A stretch of 64,000 nucleotides of DNA from NCBI GenBank assembly GCA_945883235.1, contig CAMCXF010000002.1, positions 95,982-159,981 on the forward strand. Direction: 5' to 3'. Position 1 is the first letter of the stretch, and each line of letters starts with the position of its first letter. A program made the translations under genes and the position numbers. Below are positions 34,699 to 42,443 of the stretch, piece after piece. Source of the DNA: Phenylobacterium deserti. Lineage in GTDB: Bacteria > Pseudomonadota > Alphaproteobacteria > Caulobacterales > Caulobacteraceae. The notes beneath the pieces were generated by a model, which searched no databases, was not told where the DNA came from, and saw nothing but the letters and a program-made list of their open reading frames with translations.

Positions 34699-35849
34699 CC
34701 GTCTCGGCCCTGACTCGCCCTGGTGAACGCGACCGGCTGATCGTCAAACTCTCCGAGATCGACTGGCTGTTCGTCCTGGTGCTGTGCCTGATCGCGGGCA
34801 CCGGGTCCTTGATGCTGTTTTCCATCGCAGGATCTTCGTGGACACCCTGGTCTGCAGCGCATGCGATGCGCTTCGGCATATGTGTGGTGCTGATGATCGC
34901 GCTCGCGGTGATGGATATCCGGGTCTGGTTCGCACTGGCCTATCCAATCTATGGGCTCGGCGTGTTGTTACTCATCGCTGTAGAGCTGGTGGGCGACGTT
35001 CGGCTCGGCGCTCAGAGGTGGCTGTCTATCGGTAGTTTCAGTTTCCAGCCGTCCGAGGTGATCAAGGTCGGCATCGTGCTTGCCTTGGCCCGCCTCTATC
35101 ACGGTGTGCCAGCCCAGCGGGCGCAGCTGTCCTGGTGGCTCTTCATCCCCGCCGCGATGATCGCCGTGCCGGTGCTGCTGGTGGCGCACCAGCCTGATCT
35201 CGGCACTGCTATGTTGATCGCTATGACAGGCGGCGCGATCGTCGTTCTGGCGGGCCTGTCGTGGAAGGTCATTGCCTCGGCCATCTTCGGCGTGCTGGCG
35301 GTAATCCCGCCCTATGTCCTTTTCGGCATGCACGAGTATCAGCGCCAGCGCGTGCTCACGTTTCTGGATCCCGAGACCGACCCGTCAGGCTCGGGATACC
35401 ATATCCTGCAATCGATGATCGCCCTGGGATCGGGTGGCCTGCTGGGCAAGGGCTATGGTCTGGGCTCTCAAAGTCAGCTCAACTTCCTGCCCGAAAAACA
35501 GACCGACTTTATCTTTGCCACCCTGGCCGAGGAATTCGGCTTTGTCGGTTGCGTCTCGGTGCTGATCCTCTATGGCGCGGCGATCTTCATGGCCCTGCGG
35601 ACATCCTATCTCAGCCACAGCCACTTCGGTCGGTTGGCGGCAGCGGGCGTGACGGCCACCTTCACCCTCTATGTGATGATCAACGGTGCCATGGTGATGG
35701 GCCTCGCCCCGGTCGTCGGCGTGCCCATGCCGATGCTGAGCTACGGCGGCACCGTAATGCTGACTGTGATGATCGGCTTCGGCCTGATCCAGTCCGTCCG
35801 CGTCCACCGCTATTCCGAGGTGACCAGCGGCAAGGGCTCGTTCGTTTAA
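34695..35849 (+). CDS. rodA: Peptidoglycan glycosyltransferase RodA (SEDS family)
   Basis: A 384-residue polytopic membrane protein that polymerises peptidoglycan together with PBP2. Landmarks include SFQPSEVIKVGIVLALA, VAHQPDLGTAMLI, SGYHILQSMIALGSGGLLGKGYGLGSQ, FLPEKQTDFIFATLAEEFGFVG and MGLAPVVGVPMPMLSYGGT, all typical SEDS segments. The start is GTG 34695, overlapping mrdA by 4 bases. It is the last gene of the mre operon and its stop overlaps a convergent gene by 4 bases. Confidence 0.96.
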   Translation: MTVSALTRPGERDRLIVKLSEIDWLFVLVLCLIAGTGSLMLFSIAGSSWTPWSAAHAMRFGICVVLMIALAVMDIRVWFALAYPIYGLGVLLLIAVELVGDVRLGAQRWLSIGSFSFQPSEVIKVGIVLALARLYHGVPAQRAQLSWWLFIPAAMIAVPVLLVAHQPDLGTAMLIAMTGGAIVVLAGLSWKVIASAIFGVLAVIPPYVLFGMHEYQRQRVLTFLDPETDPSGSGYHILQSMIALGSGGLLGKGYGLGSQSQLNFLPEKQTDFIFATLAEEFGFVGCVSVLILYGAAIFMALRTSYLSHSHFGRLAAAGVTATFTLYVMINGAMVMGLAPVVGVPMPMLSYGGTVMLTVMIGFGLIQSVRVHRYSEVTSGKGSFV

Positions 35850-36838
35850 ACCTTCAGCGCTGCCTCTGTCGCCCGGACCAGCCCATCCACAATTCCCGGT
35901 TCCGTGGACGCATGGCCCGCGTCCCAGACCACCTCGAACCGCGCCTTTGGCCACGCCGTCTTGAGCCGCCAGGCGCTGTCCATCGGCGTCACCACGTCAA
36001 ACCGGCCCTGCACGATCCAGCCGGGAATGTCGGCCAGCTTGTCAGCGTTTTCGATGATCCAGTCCTTCGAGTCGAAGAACCCGTGGTTGGCGAAGAAGTG
36101 GCACTCGATCCGGGCAAAGGCGATGGCGAAGTCGATCTCGTTGAACTTGGACGGCCTGGCCTCCGGCCCCCGGATCGAGATCGTGTCGCCCTCCCACTGG
36201 CTCCAGGCCGCCGCCGCCTCGGCCTGAACCCGGCGGTCGGGGTTGGTCAGCCGCTTGTGGAACGCGATGATCATGTCGCCGCGCTCGTCCAGCGGGATCG
36301 GCGCGCAGAACCGGGCCCAGGCATCCGGGAACAGCATCGAGGCACCATCCTGATAGAACCAGCGCAGCTCGCGCGGCGTCAGCAGGAAAATGCCCCGCAG
36401 CACCAGGCTTTCCACCCGCTCCGGATGCTTGATGGCATAGGCCAGCGCCAGGGTGGACCCCCACGATCCCCCGAAGACGCACCACTTCTCGACGCCCAGA
36501 TGTTCGCGCAGCCGCTCGATGTCCTCGATCAGCGACCAGGTGGTGTTGTCCTCCAGGCTGGCGTTGGGTCGCGACCGACCGCAACCGCGCTGATCGAACA
36601 GCGCCATCCGCCATTTTGCGGGATCAAAGAACCGCCGCATCGTCGGATTGATGGCCCCGCCGGGCCCGCCATGCAGGATCACGCACGGCTTGCCGTTCGG
36701 ATTGCCGCATTCCTCGTAGAAGATCTCGTGCGGACCACCCGTGGCCAGCCAGCCGCGTGCGAAGGGCTCGTTGTCGACAAACAGACCGCGGCGGTTGGTG
36801 GTGGCGGAGAAGGCCTGCGCCGGGGTGTTTCGTTCCAT
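35846..36838 (-). CDS. pip: Proline iminopeptidase
   Basis: A 330-residue alpha/beta hydrolase of peptidase family S33 that releases N-terminal proline. The oxyanion motif is HGGPGGA, the nucleophile Ser lies in FGGSWGSTLALAYA, the acid is Asp in FDVVTPMDSAW and the base is His in DAGHASTEPG. LFDQRGCGRSRPNA is the family-specific strand. The length is normal. Confidence 0.94.
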   Translation of the reverse strand: MERNTPAQAFSATTNRRGLFVDNEPFARGWLATGGPHEIFYEECGNPNGKPCVILHGGPGGAINPTMRRFFDPAKWRMALFDQRGCGRSRPNASLEDNTTWSLIEDIERLREHLGVEKWCVFGGSWGSTLALAYAIKHPERVESLVLRGIFLLTPRELRWFYQDGASMLFPDAWARFCAPIPLDERGDMIIAFHKRLTNPDRRVQAEAAAAWSQWEGDTISIRGPEARPSKFNEIDFAIAFARIECHFFANHGFFDSKDWIIENADKLADIPGWIVQGRFDVVTPMDSAWRLKTAWPKARFEVVWDAGHASTEPGIVDGLVRATEAALKV

Positions 36839-36846
36839 CAGGTCTT

Positions 36847-37833
36847 TTACGTCGGGAAACGCCTGTCGAGCCAGCCCAGGATCAACGCATTGACCTCCTC
36901 CGGCTTCTCCTGCTGCGTCCAGTGGCCGGAACCCTTGACCATGTGGGTCTCCAGATCGTTGATGAAGCCGGGCATGTGCGCGGCCATGTCGGGGCGCAGC
37001 ACCGCATCCAGTTCCGCGGTGATCATCAGGCAGGGGATGTCGTCGATCCGGCTGGGCAAGCTCTCGGCGGCCACCCAGTTACGGGTGAAATTGCGATACC
37101 AGTTGATCGGCCCTGTGAATCCGCCTGCCTCGAAGGCCTGGACGAACGCCGCCAGTTCTGCAGCGCTCAGCATCTGGCCCGCCGTGTCTGACGCATCCCA
37201 GGCGTTCAGCAGGTCCTTGAAGGCGAAAGTGGAGCCGCCGGCGTTGCGCTCGGCCGCCGTGGTGATCCCGGAGGTCGCCGGTTTGCGCATGAAGAAGCGC
37301 ATTGTCTTCTCGACATTCTGGCCCAGGACAGCGTCCGCGTCGCCTGGGGTCTGGAACCAAACGATGTACATGTCCGGGCCGAAGGCGGCGCGCATCGCGG
37401 CAATCGGGTCCACGGGTGAGCGCGGCATCAAGGGCGTGTTCAGCCCGATGACACCGGCGATCCGATCCGGATACATCAGCGGCAACTGCCAGGTGACGAT
37501 GCCGCCCCAGTCGTGACCACAGAAGATCGCCTTCTGGATCCCCAGCGCATCCAGCATGCCGATCATGTCGCCGGCGAGGTTGGCCAGATCATAGTCGGTG
37601 ACTGCCGCTGGCTTCGACGACAGGCCATAGCCGCGCTGGTCTGGCGCAATCGCCCACCGCCCGGCGTCTTCGAACGCCTTCAGTTGGTGACGCCAGGAAA
37701 ACGCCAGTTCCGGGAAGCCGTGACAGAACACCACCGGCACGCCCTGGCCCTTGCCCACCTCATAGTAGGCCAGCTCCACACCATTGGTGGCCACCCGCTG
37801 GACAGCGGGCATCATGGTTTCCAGCGCTGACAT
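36847..37833 (-). CDS. Epoxide hydrolase-like alpha/beta hydrolase
   Basis: A 328-residue alpha/beta hydrolase with the epoxide-hydrolase pattern: oxyanion motif FCHGFPELAFSWRHQ, nucleophile Asp in FCGHDWGGIVTW, lid tyrosines in the cap region, Asp in ITAELDAVLRP and catalytic His in GSGHWTQQEKPEEVN. It converts epoxides to diols in relatives; a haloalkane or ester substrate cannot be excluded. The next gene downstream, a second alpha/beta hydrolase, starts 8 bases later, so they may form an operon. Confidence 0.87.
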   Translation of the reverse strand: MSALETMMPAVQRVATNGVELAYYEVGKGQGVPVVFCHGFPELAFSWRHQLKAFEDAGRWAIAPDQRGYGLSSKPAAVTDYDLANLAGDMIGMLDALGIQKAIFCGHDWGGIVTWQLPLMYPDRIAGVIGLNTPLMPRSPVDPIAAMRAAFGPDMYIVWFQTPGDADAVLGQNVEKTMRFFMRKPATSGITTAAERNAGGSTFAFKDLLNAWDASDTAGQMLSAAELAAFVQAFEAGGFTGPINWYRNFTRNWVAAESLPSRIDDIPCLMITAELDAVLRPDMAAHMPGFINDLETHMVKGSGHWTQQEKPEEVNALILGWLDRRFPT

Positions 37834-37886
37834 AGATGTCTCCGTGTGGATTTGGGTTTCCCCGAGCTTTCGAAATCAAGTAGGGC

Positions 37887-39113
37887 ATGGGCGCCGTGAC
37901 GTCCGCCAATAGTTCTTCTTCGCCTGTGCCGACGCCCTGGGGCCTCGTGATCCTGCTGGGATCGCTGACAGGCATGGGCCCGTTGGCCATCGATATGTAT
38001 CTCGGCACCCTGCCGCAGATCGCTGAAACCCTGAGCGCCACTCCAGCCGCAGCCCAGGCGACTATGGCGACCTTCCTGGCCGGGATGGCCATCGGACAGA
38101 TTTTCTATGGCCCGGCGTCGGACCGGGTGGGCCGAAGGGCACCGCTGCTGCTCGGCTCAGCGATCTTCCTCGCCGCGTCGGTCGGCTGTGCACTGGCTGC
38201 GAACATCGAGCAACTGATGGTCTGGCGGTTCATCCAGGCGCTGGGTGCGTGCGCCGGTGGCGTGGTGGCGCGCGCGATCATCCGCGACCGCTTCGATCAC
38301 CTTGAATCTGCCCGAATGCTCAGTTTGATGATGCTGATCATGGGTCTGGCGCCGATCCTGGCACCCCTGTTGGGCACCGCTTTGCTCAGTCTGGGCGGGT
38401 GGCGATTGAACTTCTGGTTCATGGCCGCGTTCGGCGTCGCGGTGGGTCTTGCCGCCTTCTTTCAGCTCAAGGAATCGCGGTCCGAGGCTACGGCCGTTCA
38501 GGCGGCCAAAGAGAACCCGTTCCAGGCATATTTCGCCCTGGCCCATCAGCCGCGGCTGGTGGGGTATGCCTTGGCTGGCGCTCTGAACGGGGCGACGCTG
38601 TTCACCTATATCTCGGCTTCGCCGGGGCTGATCATGGGGACCTACGGCATTTCGACGGCGGCCTTTCCGATCGTCTTCGGCTTGAACGCGATCGGGATCG
38701 TTGGGTCGGGACAGTTGAACCGGATGCTGCTGCGGCGTGTGGGGCCGGACCCCGTTTTGGCGCGGGCGAGCCTCGTGGCGGCCTGTATCGGCGTTGTGCT
38801 TGTACTGGCCGCCGTAACGGGTATCGGGGGCGGGTGGACCGTGCTGCCGCTGATCTTCCTGCTCTTGTGCAGCTTCGGATTCATGCAGGGCAACACGATG
38901 GCCGGTGCGCTCAACGTCGACCCGACACGCGCCGGCTCGATATCGGCGGCCATGGGGGCCCTATCGTTTGCGACCGGTGCCCTGGCGTCCAGCCTCGCCG
39001 CCCTGTTCCACGACGGCACGGCGCGCCCGATGGCGCTGGTCATGCTGGCCGCGCTGGTCGGCTCGGCGCTGGCCTTGCGGTTCCTTGCGCTACCCAGAGC
39101 GGCTCAGCCCTGA
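37887..39113 (+). CDS. Bcr/CflA-family MFS drug-resistance transporter
   Basis: A 408-residue inner-membrane protein with twelve hydrophobic segments. Motif A is GPASDRVGRRAPLLLGS between segments 2 and 3, and segment 1 contains the Bcr-type MGPLAIDMYLGTLPQIAE. Proton-driven export of drugs such as bicyclomycin or sulphonamides, or of small peptides, is typical of the family; the substrate here is unknown. It is divergent from the epoxide-hydrolase gene and its end overlaps the convergent DUF423 gene by 10 bases. Confidence 0.92.
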   Translation: MGAVTSANSSSSPVPTPWGLVILLGSLTGMGPLAIDMYLGTLPQIAETLSATPAAAQATMATFLAGMAIGQIFYGPASDRVGRRAPLLLGSAIFLAASVGCALAANIEQLMVWRFIQALGACAGGVVARAIIRDRFDHLESARMLSLMMLIMGLAPILAPLLGTALLSLGGWRLNFWFMAAFGVAVGLAAFFQLKESRSEATAVQAAKENPFQAYFALAHQPRLVGYALAGALNGATLFTYISASPGLIMGTYGISTAAFPIVFGLNAIGIVGSGQLNRMLLRRVGPDPVLARASLVAACIGVVLVLAAVTGIGGGWTVLPLIFLLLCSFGFMQGNTMAGALNVDPTRAGSISAAMGALSFATGALASSLAALFHDGTARPMALVMLAALVGSALALRFLALPRAAQP

Positions 39114-39484
39114 GGATCGACCCCGCGTGCGGCCCACGCCAGCACCGCCCAGCCGATCATGAACAGCAGCCCGCCGATCGGCGTAATCGCGCCAAACCAG
39201 CGCGGGGCACCCAGTGCCATGGCGTAGAGGCTGCCGGAAAAAATCACGATGCCACTGAGGAAGAAAGCCGGTGCGTATCTCGCGCGCTTGGCGCCAACCT
39301 GAATGAACGTCGCGCAGGCCAGCGTCGCCATGGTGTGCATGAAGCCATATGTAGAGCCGGTCCGCAGCCACTCCTGCGCCTTGGGATCACTGACCCCGTG
39401 CGCCGCAAACGCGCCCACCGCCACGGCCACAAACCCGCTGATCGCTGCCAGCGTCATCCAGTTCCGACGGGTCCAGAAACCCAC
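39104..39484 (-). CDS. DUF423-family (TMEM256-like) membrane protein
   Basis: A 126-residue protein with four hydrophobic segments: TLAAISGFVAVAVGAFAAHG, then TYGFMHTMATLACATF, LSGIVIFSGSLYAMAL and PIGGLLFMIGWAVLAW, an order typical of DUF423. I place the start at GTG 39484, which begins GFWTRRNWMTLAAIS two bases after the amidase stop and has GGGGAT upstream; ATG 39457 is the alternative. Function unknown. Confidence 0.82.
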   Translation of the reverse strand: MGFWTRRNWMTLAAISGFVAVAVGAFAAHGVSDPKAQEWLRTGSTYGFMHTMATLACATFIQVGAKRARYAPAFFLSGIVIFSGSLYAMALGAPRWFGAITPIGGLLFMIGWAVLAWAARGVDPQG

Positions 39485-39486
39485 GC

Positions 39487-40911
39487 CTATCCCCAGACCT
39501 GTGGCCTGCGCGCGGCCCACGGCGCTTCCTTCTCCAGCTGGCCCGCCAACCGGAACAGCGTCGCTTCGTCAGCGTACTTGGCGGTGAACATCATCCCGAT
39601 GGGCAGGCCCTTGGCGTCCATCTCCAGCGGCAGGCTCAGCGACGGCTGGCCCGAGAAGTTGAACGGCGGCGTGAACGGAAAGGCCCGACCCTGGCGCTTG
39701 TTCACTTCGCGTGGCTCAAGGTTCACCGGATCGATATGCCCGATCTCCGGCACCGGCGTCCCCAGCACGGGCGACAGATAGACATCGATGTCCGCAAACG
39801 CCGCCAGCGTGGCCCGGTTCAGCATCCGCATATCCTGCAGCGAGCGGAGGGCATCCGCCCCGCTGACCTTGCGGCCTGACTTCAGTGACGCCCAGGTCAG
39901 CGGCTCCAGTTCGTCGGGTTCCGGCTCACGGCCGATCTCGTCGATCAGCCTCGCCATGCCCGCTGCAAAGTTGGCAGCACCCGCCGGACCGCGCGCCGCG
40001 TAGAGCGCACGGTAATCGATGCCCAGCCCACGCTCGAACACGTCGTGACCCAGTCGGCGCAGAAGGTCCGCCGTGCGCTCCAGCGCCGCCTGGATTTCAG
40101 GGTCGATGGGTCGGCCATTGGCTGTTTCAGATGACCAGGCGATCCGCAGCTTGCCCGGGCTTTTGCTCACGTCGTCCAGGTACAATCCCGCCTTCGGCGG
40201 CGCCGCGTAGGGCGAGAATGGCTCGGGATAGCCGGTGGCGTCCAGCATCGCCGCACTGTCGCGCACCGTGCGCGTCACCACGTGGTCCACCACCAGGCCA
40301 TAGGTATAGTCATAGCCGTCGGGCAGGTTCGGGTTGCGGTCGCGCGTGACCTTCAGTCCCACCAGCCCGCAGCACGCCGCTGGAATGCGGATCGAACCCA
40401 GTCCATCGGAGGCATGACCCATCGGCACGATTCCCGCCGCCACCGCTGAGGCTGATCCCCCCGATGAGCCGCCGGCGATATGACCGGGGTTCCAGGGGTT
40501 GCGACAGGGCCCCAGGTGCGCGCTCTCCGTCGTGCCGGTGATGCCGTACTCAGGCGTGTTGGTCTTGCCGATGGGGATCACGCCTGCGTCGCGGTATCGC
40601 GCCGTCAAACCGCCATCCTCGGTGTCAACCACGCCTCGCGCAAACCGGCTTCCCGAGGTGCGGGGCCAGCCTGCCACCGGCATGGCCAGGTCCTTGATCA
40701 GGAACGGGACCCCCTTGAATGGCCCGTCGGGCAGGGTGCCTTTGGCTCTGGCCCGCGCATCGTCAAACCCGGTGTAGACCACCGCATTCAGGGCCGGGTT
40801 GTGCCGCTCGACGCGGGCGATCGCCGCCTCGACAAGTTCGCCCGGCGTCACCTGTTTCGTGGCCACCAGCTGCGCCAGCCCCAGGCCGTCATAGTCGGAA
40901 TAATTGTCCAT
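39487..40911 (-). CDS. Amidase-signature enzyme
   Basis: A 474-residue amidase with the Ser-cisSer-Lys triad visible: Lys73 in FLIKDLAMPVAG, Ser149 in GGSSGGSAS and Ser173 in DGLGSIRIPAA. It hydrolyses a carboxamide or an aryl/acyl amide; the substrate cannot be read from sequence. The start codon shares a base with the stop of the aminotransferase gene (TGATG), so the two are translationally coupled. It is not a GatA: there is no gatB or gatC nearby. Confidence 0.92.
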   Translation of the reverse strand: MDNYSDYDGLGLAQLVATKQVTPGELVEAAIARVERHNPALNAVVYTGFDDARARAKGTLPDGPFKGVPFLIKDLAMPVAGWPRTSGSRFARGVVDTEDGGLTARYRDAGVIPIGKTNTPEYGITGTTESAHLGPCRNPWNPGHIAGGSSGGSASAVAAGIVPMGHASDGLGSIRIPAACCGLVGLKVTRDRNPNLPDGYDYTYGLVVDHVVTRTVRDSAAMLDATGYPEPFSPYAAPPKAGLYLDDVSKSPGKLRIAWSSETANGRPIDPEIQAALERTADLLRRLGHDVFERGLGIDYRALYAARGPAGAANFAAGMARLIDEIGREPEPDELEPLTWASLKSGRKVSGADALRSLQDMRMLNRATLAAFADIDVYLSPVLGTPVPEIGHIDPVNLEPREVNKRQGRAFPFTPPFNFSGQPSLSLPLEMDAKGLPIGMMFTAKYADEATLFRLAGQLEKEAPWAARRPQVWG

Positions 40912-42188
40912 CAGCGAGCTCCAGCAGAAAGGAAGGCCAGTTTTTCAATGGGTGCCAGGTCGCGCACCTGTCTTTTCAAAGCGCCGAACGCCCCCTCGGC
41001 CGCATCCAGCGCGCCGTCGATATCAGCCTCAGTCATCGCCGCGCACATGAACATGTTGTGCCATGGGTGCAAATAGACGCCGCGCGCCAGCATCTCGGAC
41101 GCAAAACAGAACCCCTTTCGGAGCTCGACGTCGTCGTCGAACAGGAACAACGGCATCGTTCCGGGGCCGGTCTGGCGGAAGCCGAACCCCGCCGCCGCCG
41201 CGCGCTCGCCGAGACCCGCACGCAGCCGCTCTCCCAGTCCTGTGATCTTCTCCAGATAGTCCGTCTCGCGGATCAGCCTCAGCGTCTCCAGACCCGCCGC
41301 CATCGGCGCCGCCTGATACCAGAACGACCCCGTCACATAGATCGCCGCCGCCGCCTTGCGCGCCTTGTTCGACCCCAGCAGCACCGAAATCGGATGGCCG
41401 TTGGCGACGCACTTGCCCCACGACGACAGGTCCGGCTGCACGCCCAGCCGACTCCAGGAACAATCCCGCACCAGCCGGAAACCGGCCCGCACATCATCTA
41501 CAACCAATAGCGCCCCGGTCTGATCACACAGCTCCCGCGCGCGCTTTGCATAGAACGGGTCTGGATCGGCTTGATCGATGAAGGCGTCATGCTTGAACGG
41601 CGCCGCAAACACCGCCGCCAGATCATCCCCGGCCTCAGCCACAGCGGCCTCCAGGCTGGCCACATCATTGTAATCACAGAAGATCTGGTTGGCCCGGTCG
41701 CTATCAATGGTTCCCGCCGGACGCGGCACGCACCAGGGTGCCGCGCCATGATAGGCACCCTTGGCCCGGATCACCTTCTTGCGCCGGGTGTGCGCGCGCG
41801 CCGTCGATAGCGCCATGGTGGTAGCGTCCGTGCCGTTCTTGCAGAAGATCGCCCAGTCGGCGTGGGTGACCATGGCGGTCAGCGCCTCGGCCAGCTCCAC
41901 CATCACCGCTGTCGGCCCGGTCAGCGTATCGCCCTGGCCCAGCTGGCGCACAAACGCCGCGTCGATCTTGGGGTGGCCATAACCGAACAGGTTCGGCCCA
42001 TAGGCGCACATGAAATCCAGATACCGGTTGCCGTCCACATCGGTGATGTGCGCGCCGTCACCCTTCGCAAAGAACTGCGGATAGTCGTCCGGCAACAGCC
42101 CCACCGACTGATGCCCGAACATCCCTCCCGGGATCACCGCCTCGGCCCGCTCCCTGAGCTGGCGGTCCTGACTGTTTGCGCGGCTCAT
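40911..42188 (-). CDS. Class III aminotransferase (glutamate-1-semialdehyde 2,1-aminomutase-like)
   Basis: A 425-residue PLP enzyme of fold type I. Landmarks are FAKGDGAHITDVDGNRYLDFM, CKNGTDATTMALSTARA, LLVVDDVRAGFR with the cofactor-binding Asp, and the PLP Lys259 in SSWGKCVANGHPIS. It resembles HemL but is diverged at several places, including the opening EAVIPGGMFGHQSVGLL, so a catabolic aminotransferase is more likely than haem synthesis. The start at 42188 has GGGAG upstream; 43 extra codons upstream were rejected. It is coupled to an amidase. Confidence 0.87.
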   Translation of the reverse strand: MSRANSQDRQLRERAEAVIPGGMFGHQSVGLLPDDYPQFFAKGDGAHITDVDGNRYLDFMCAYGPNLFGYGHPKIDAAFVRQLGQGDTLTGPTAVMVELAEALTAMVTHADWAIFCKNGTDATTMALSTARAHTRRKKVIRAKGAYHGAAPWCVPRPAGTIDSDRANQIFCDYNDVASLEAAVAEAGDDLAAVFAAPFKHDAFIDQADPDPFYAKRARELCDQTGALLVVDDVRAGFRLVRDCSWSRLGVQPDLSSWGKCVANGHPISVLLGSNKARKAAAAIYVTGSFWYQAAPMAAGLETLRLIRETDYLEKITGLGERLRAGLGERAAAAGFGFRQTGPGTMPLFLFDDDVELRKGFCFASEMLARGVYLHPWHNMFMCAAMTEADIDGALDAAEGAFGALKRQVRDLAPIEKLAFLSAGAR

Positions 42189-42443
42189 CCCCGTCTCCCT
42201 GATCGTTGTTCTGGAGAGCTTACGCCGGAGGGAGGGGATGTGGGGAGTCCTGAACGTGCGGCGCTTCGGGAGGGAAGGGCACCAACTCCTCATCGTGCGA
42301 CCGTGGGCAAAATACAACGGTCTGCGCTAAAGGATTGTTTGGCTCCGCTGAAAAAGACCTGAGCGGAATTTCTTCATCCAACTGTCTTTGAACTGACATT
42401 TTCAGCCGATACGGCCCTATAAGTTTGTAAATGTGAGGACATA

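Noticed and set aside
35261..37516. 751-codon open frame on the plus strand across rodA, the iminopeptidase and the epoxide hydrolase gene
   Set aside because: It crosses three well-supported genes in other frames and shows no domain.
42388..42423. TTGAAC and TATAAG as promoter for the second TonB-dependent receptor
   Set aside because: The spacer is 24 bases, too long for a normal promoter.
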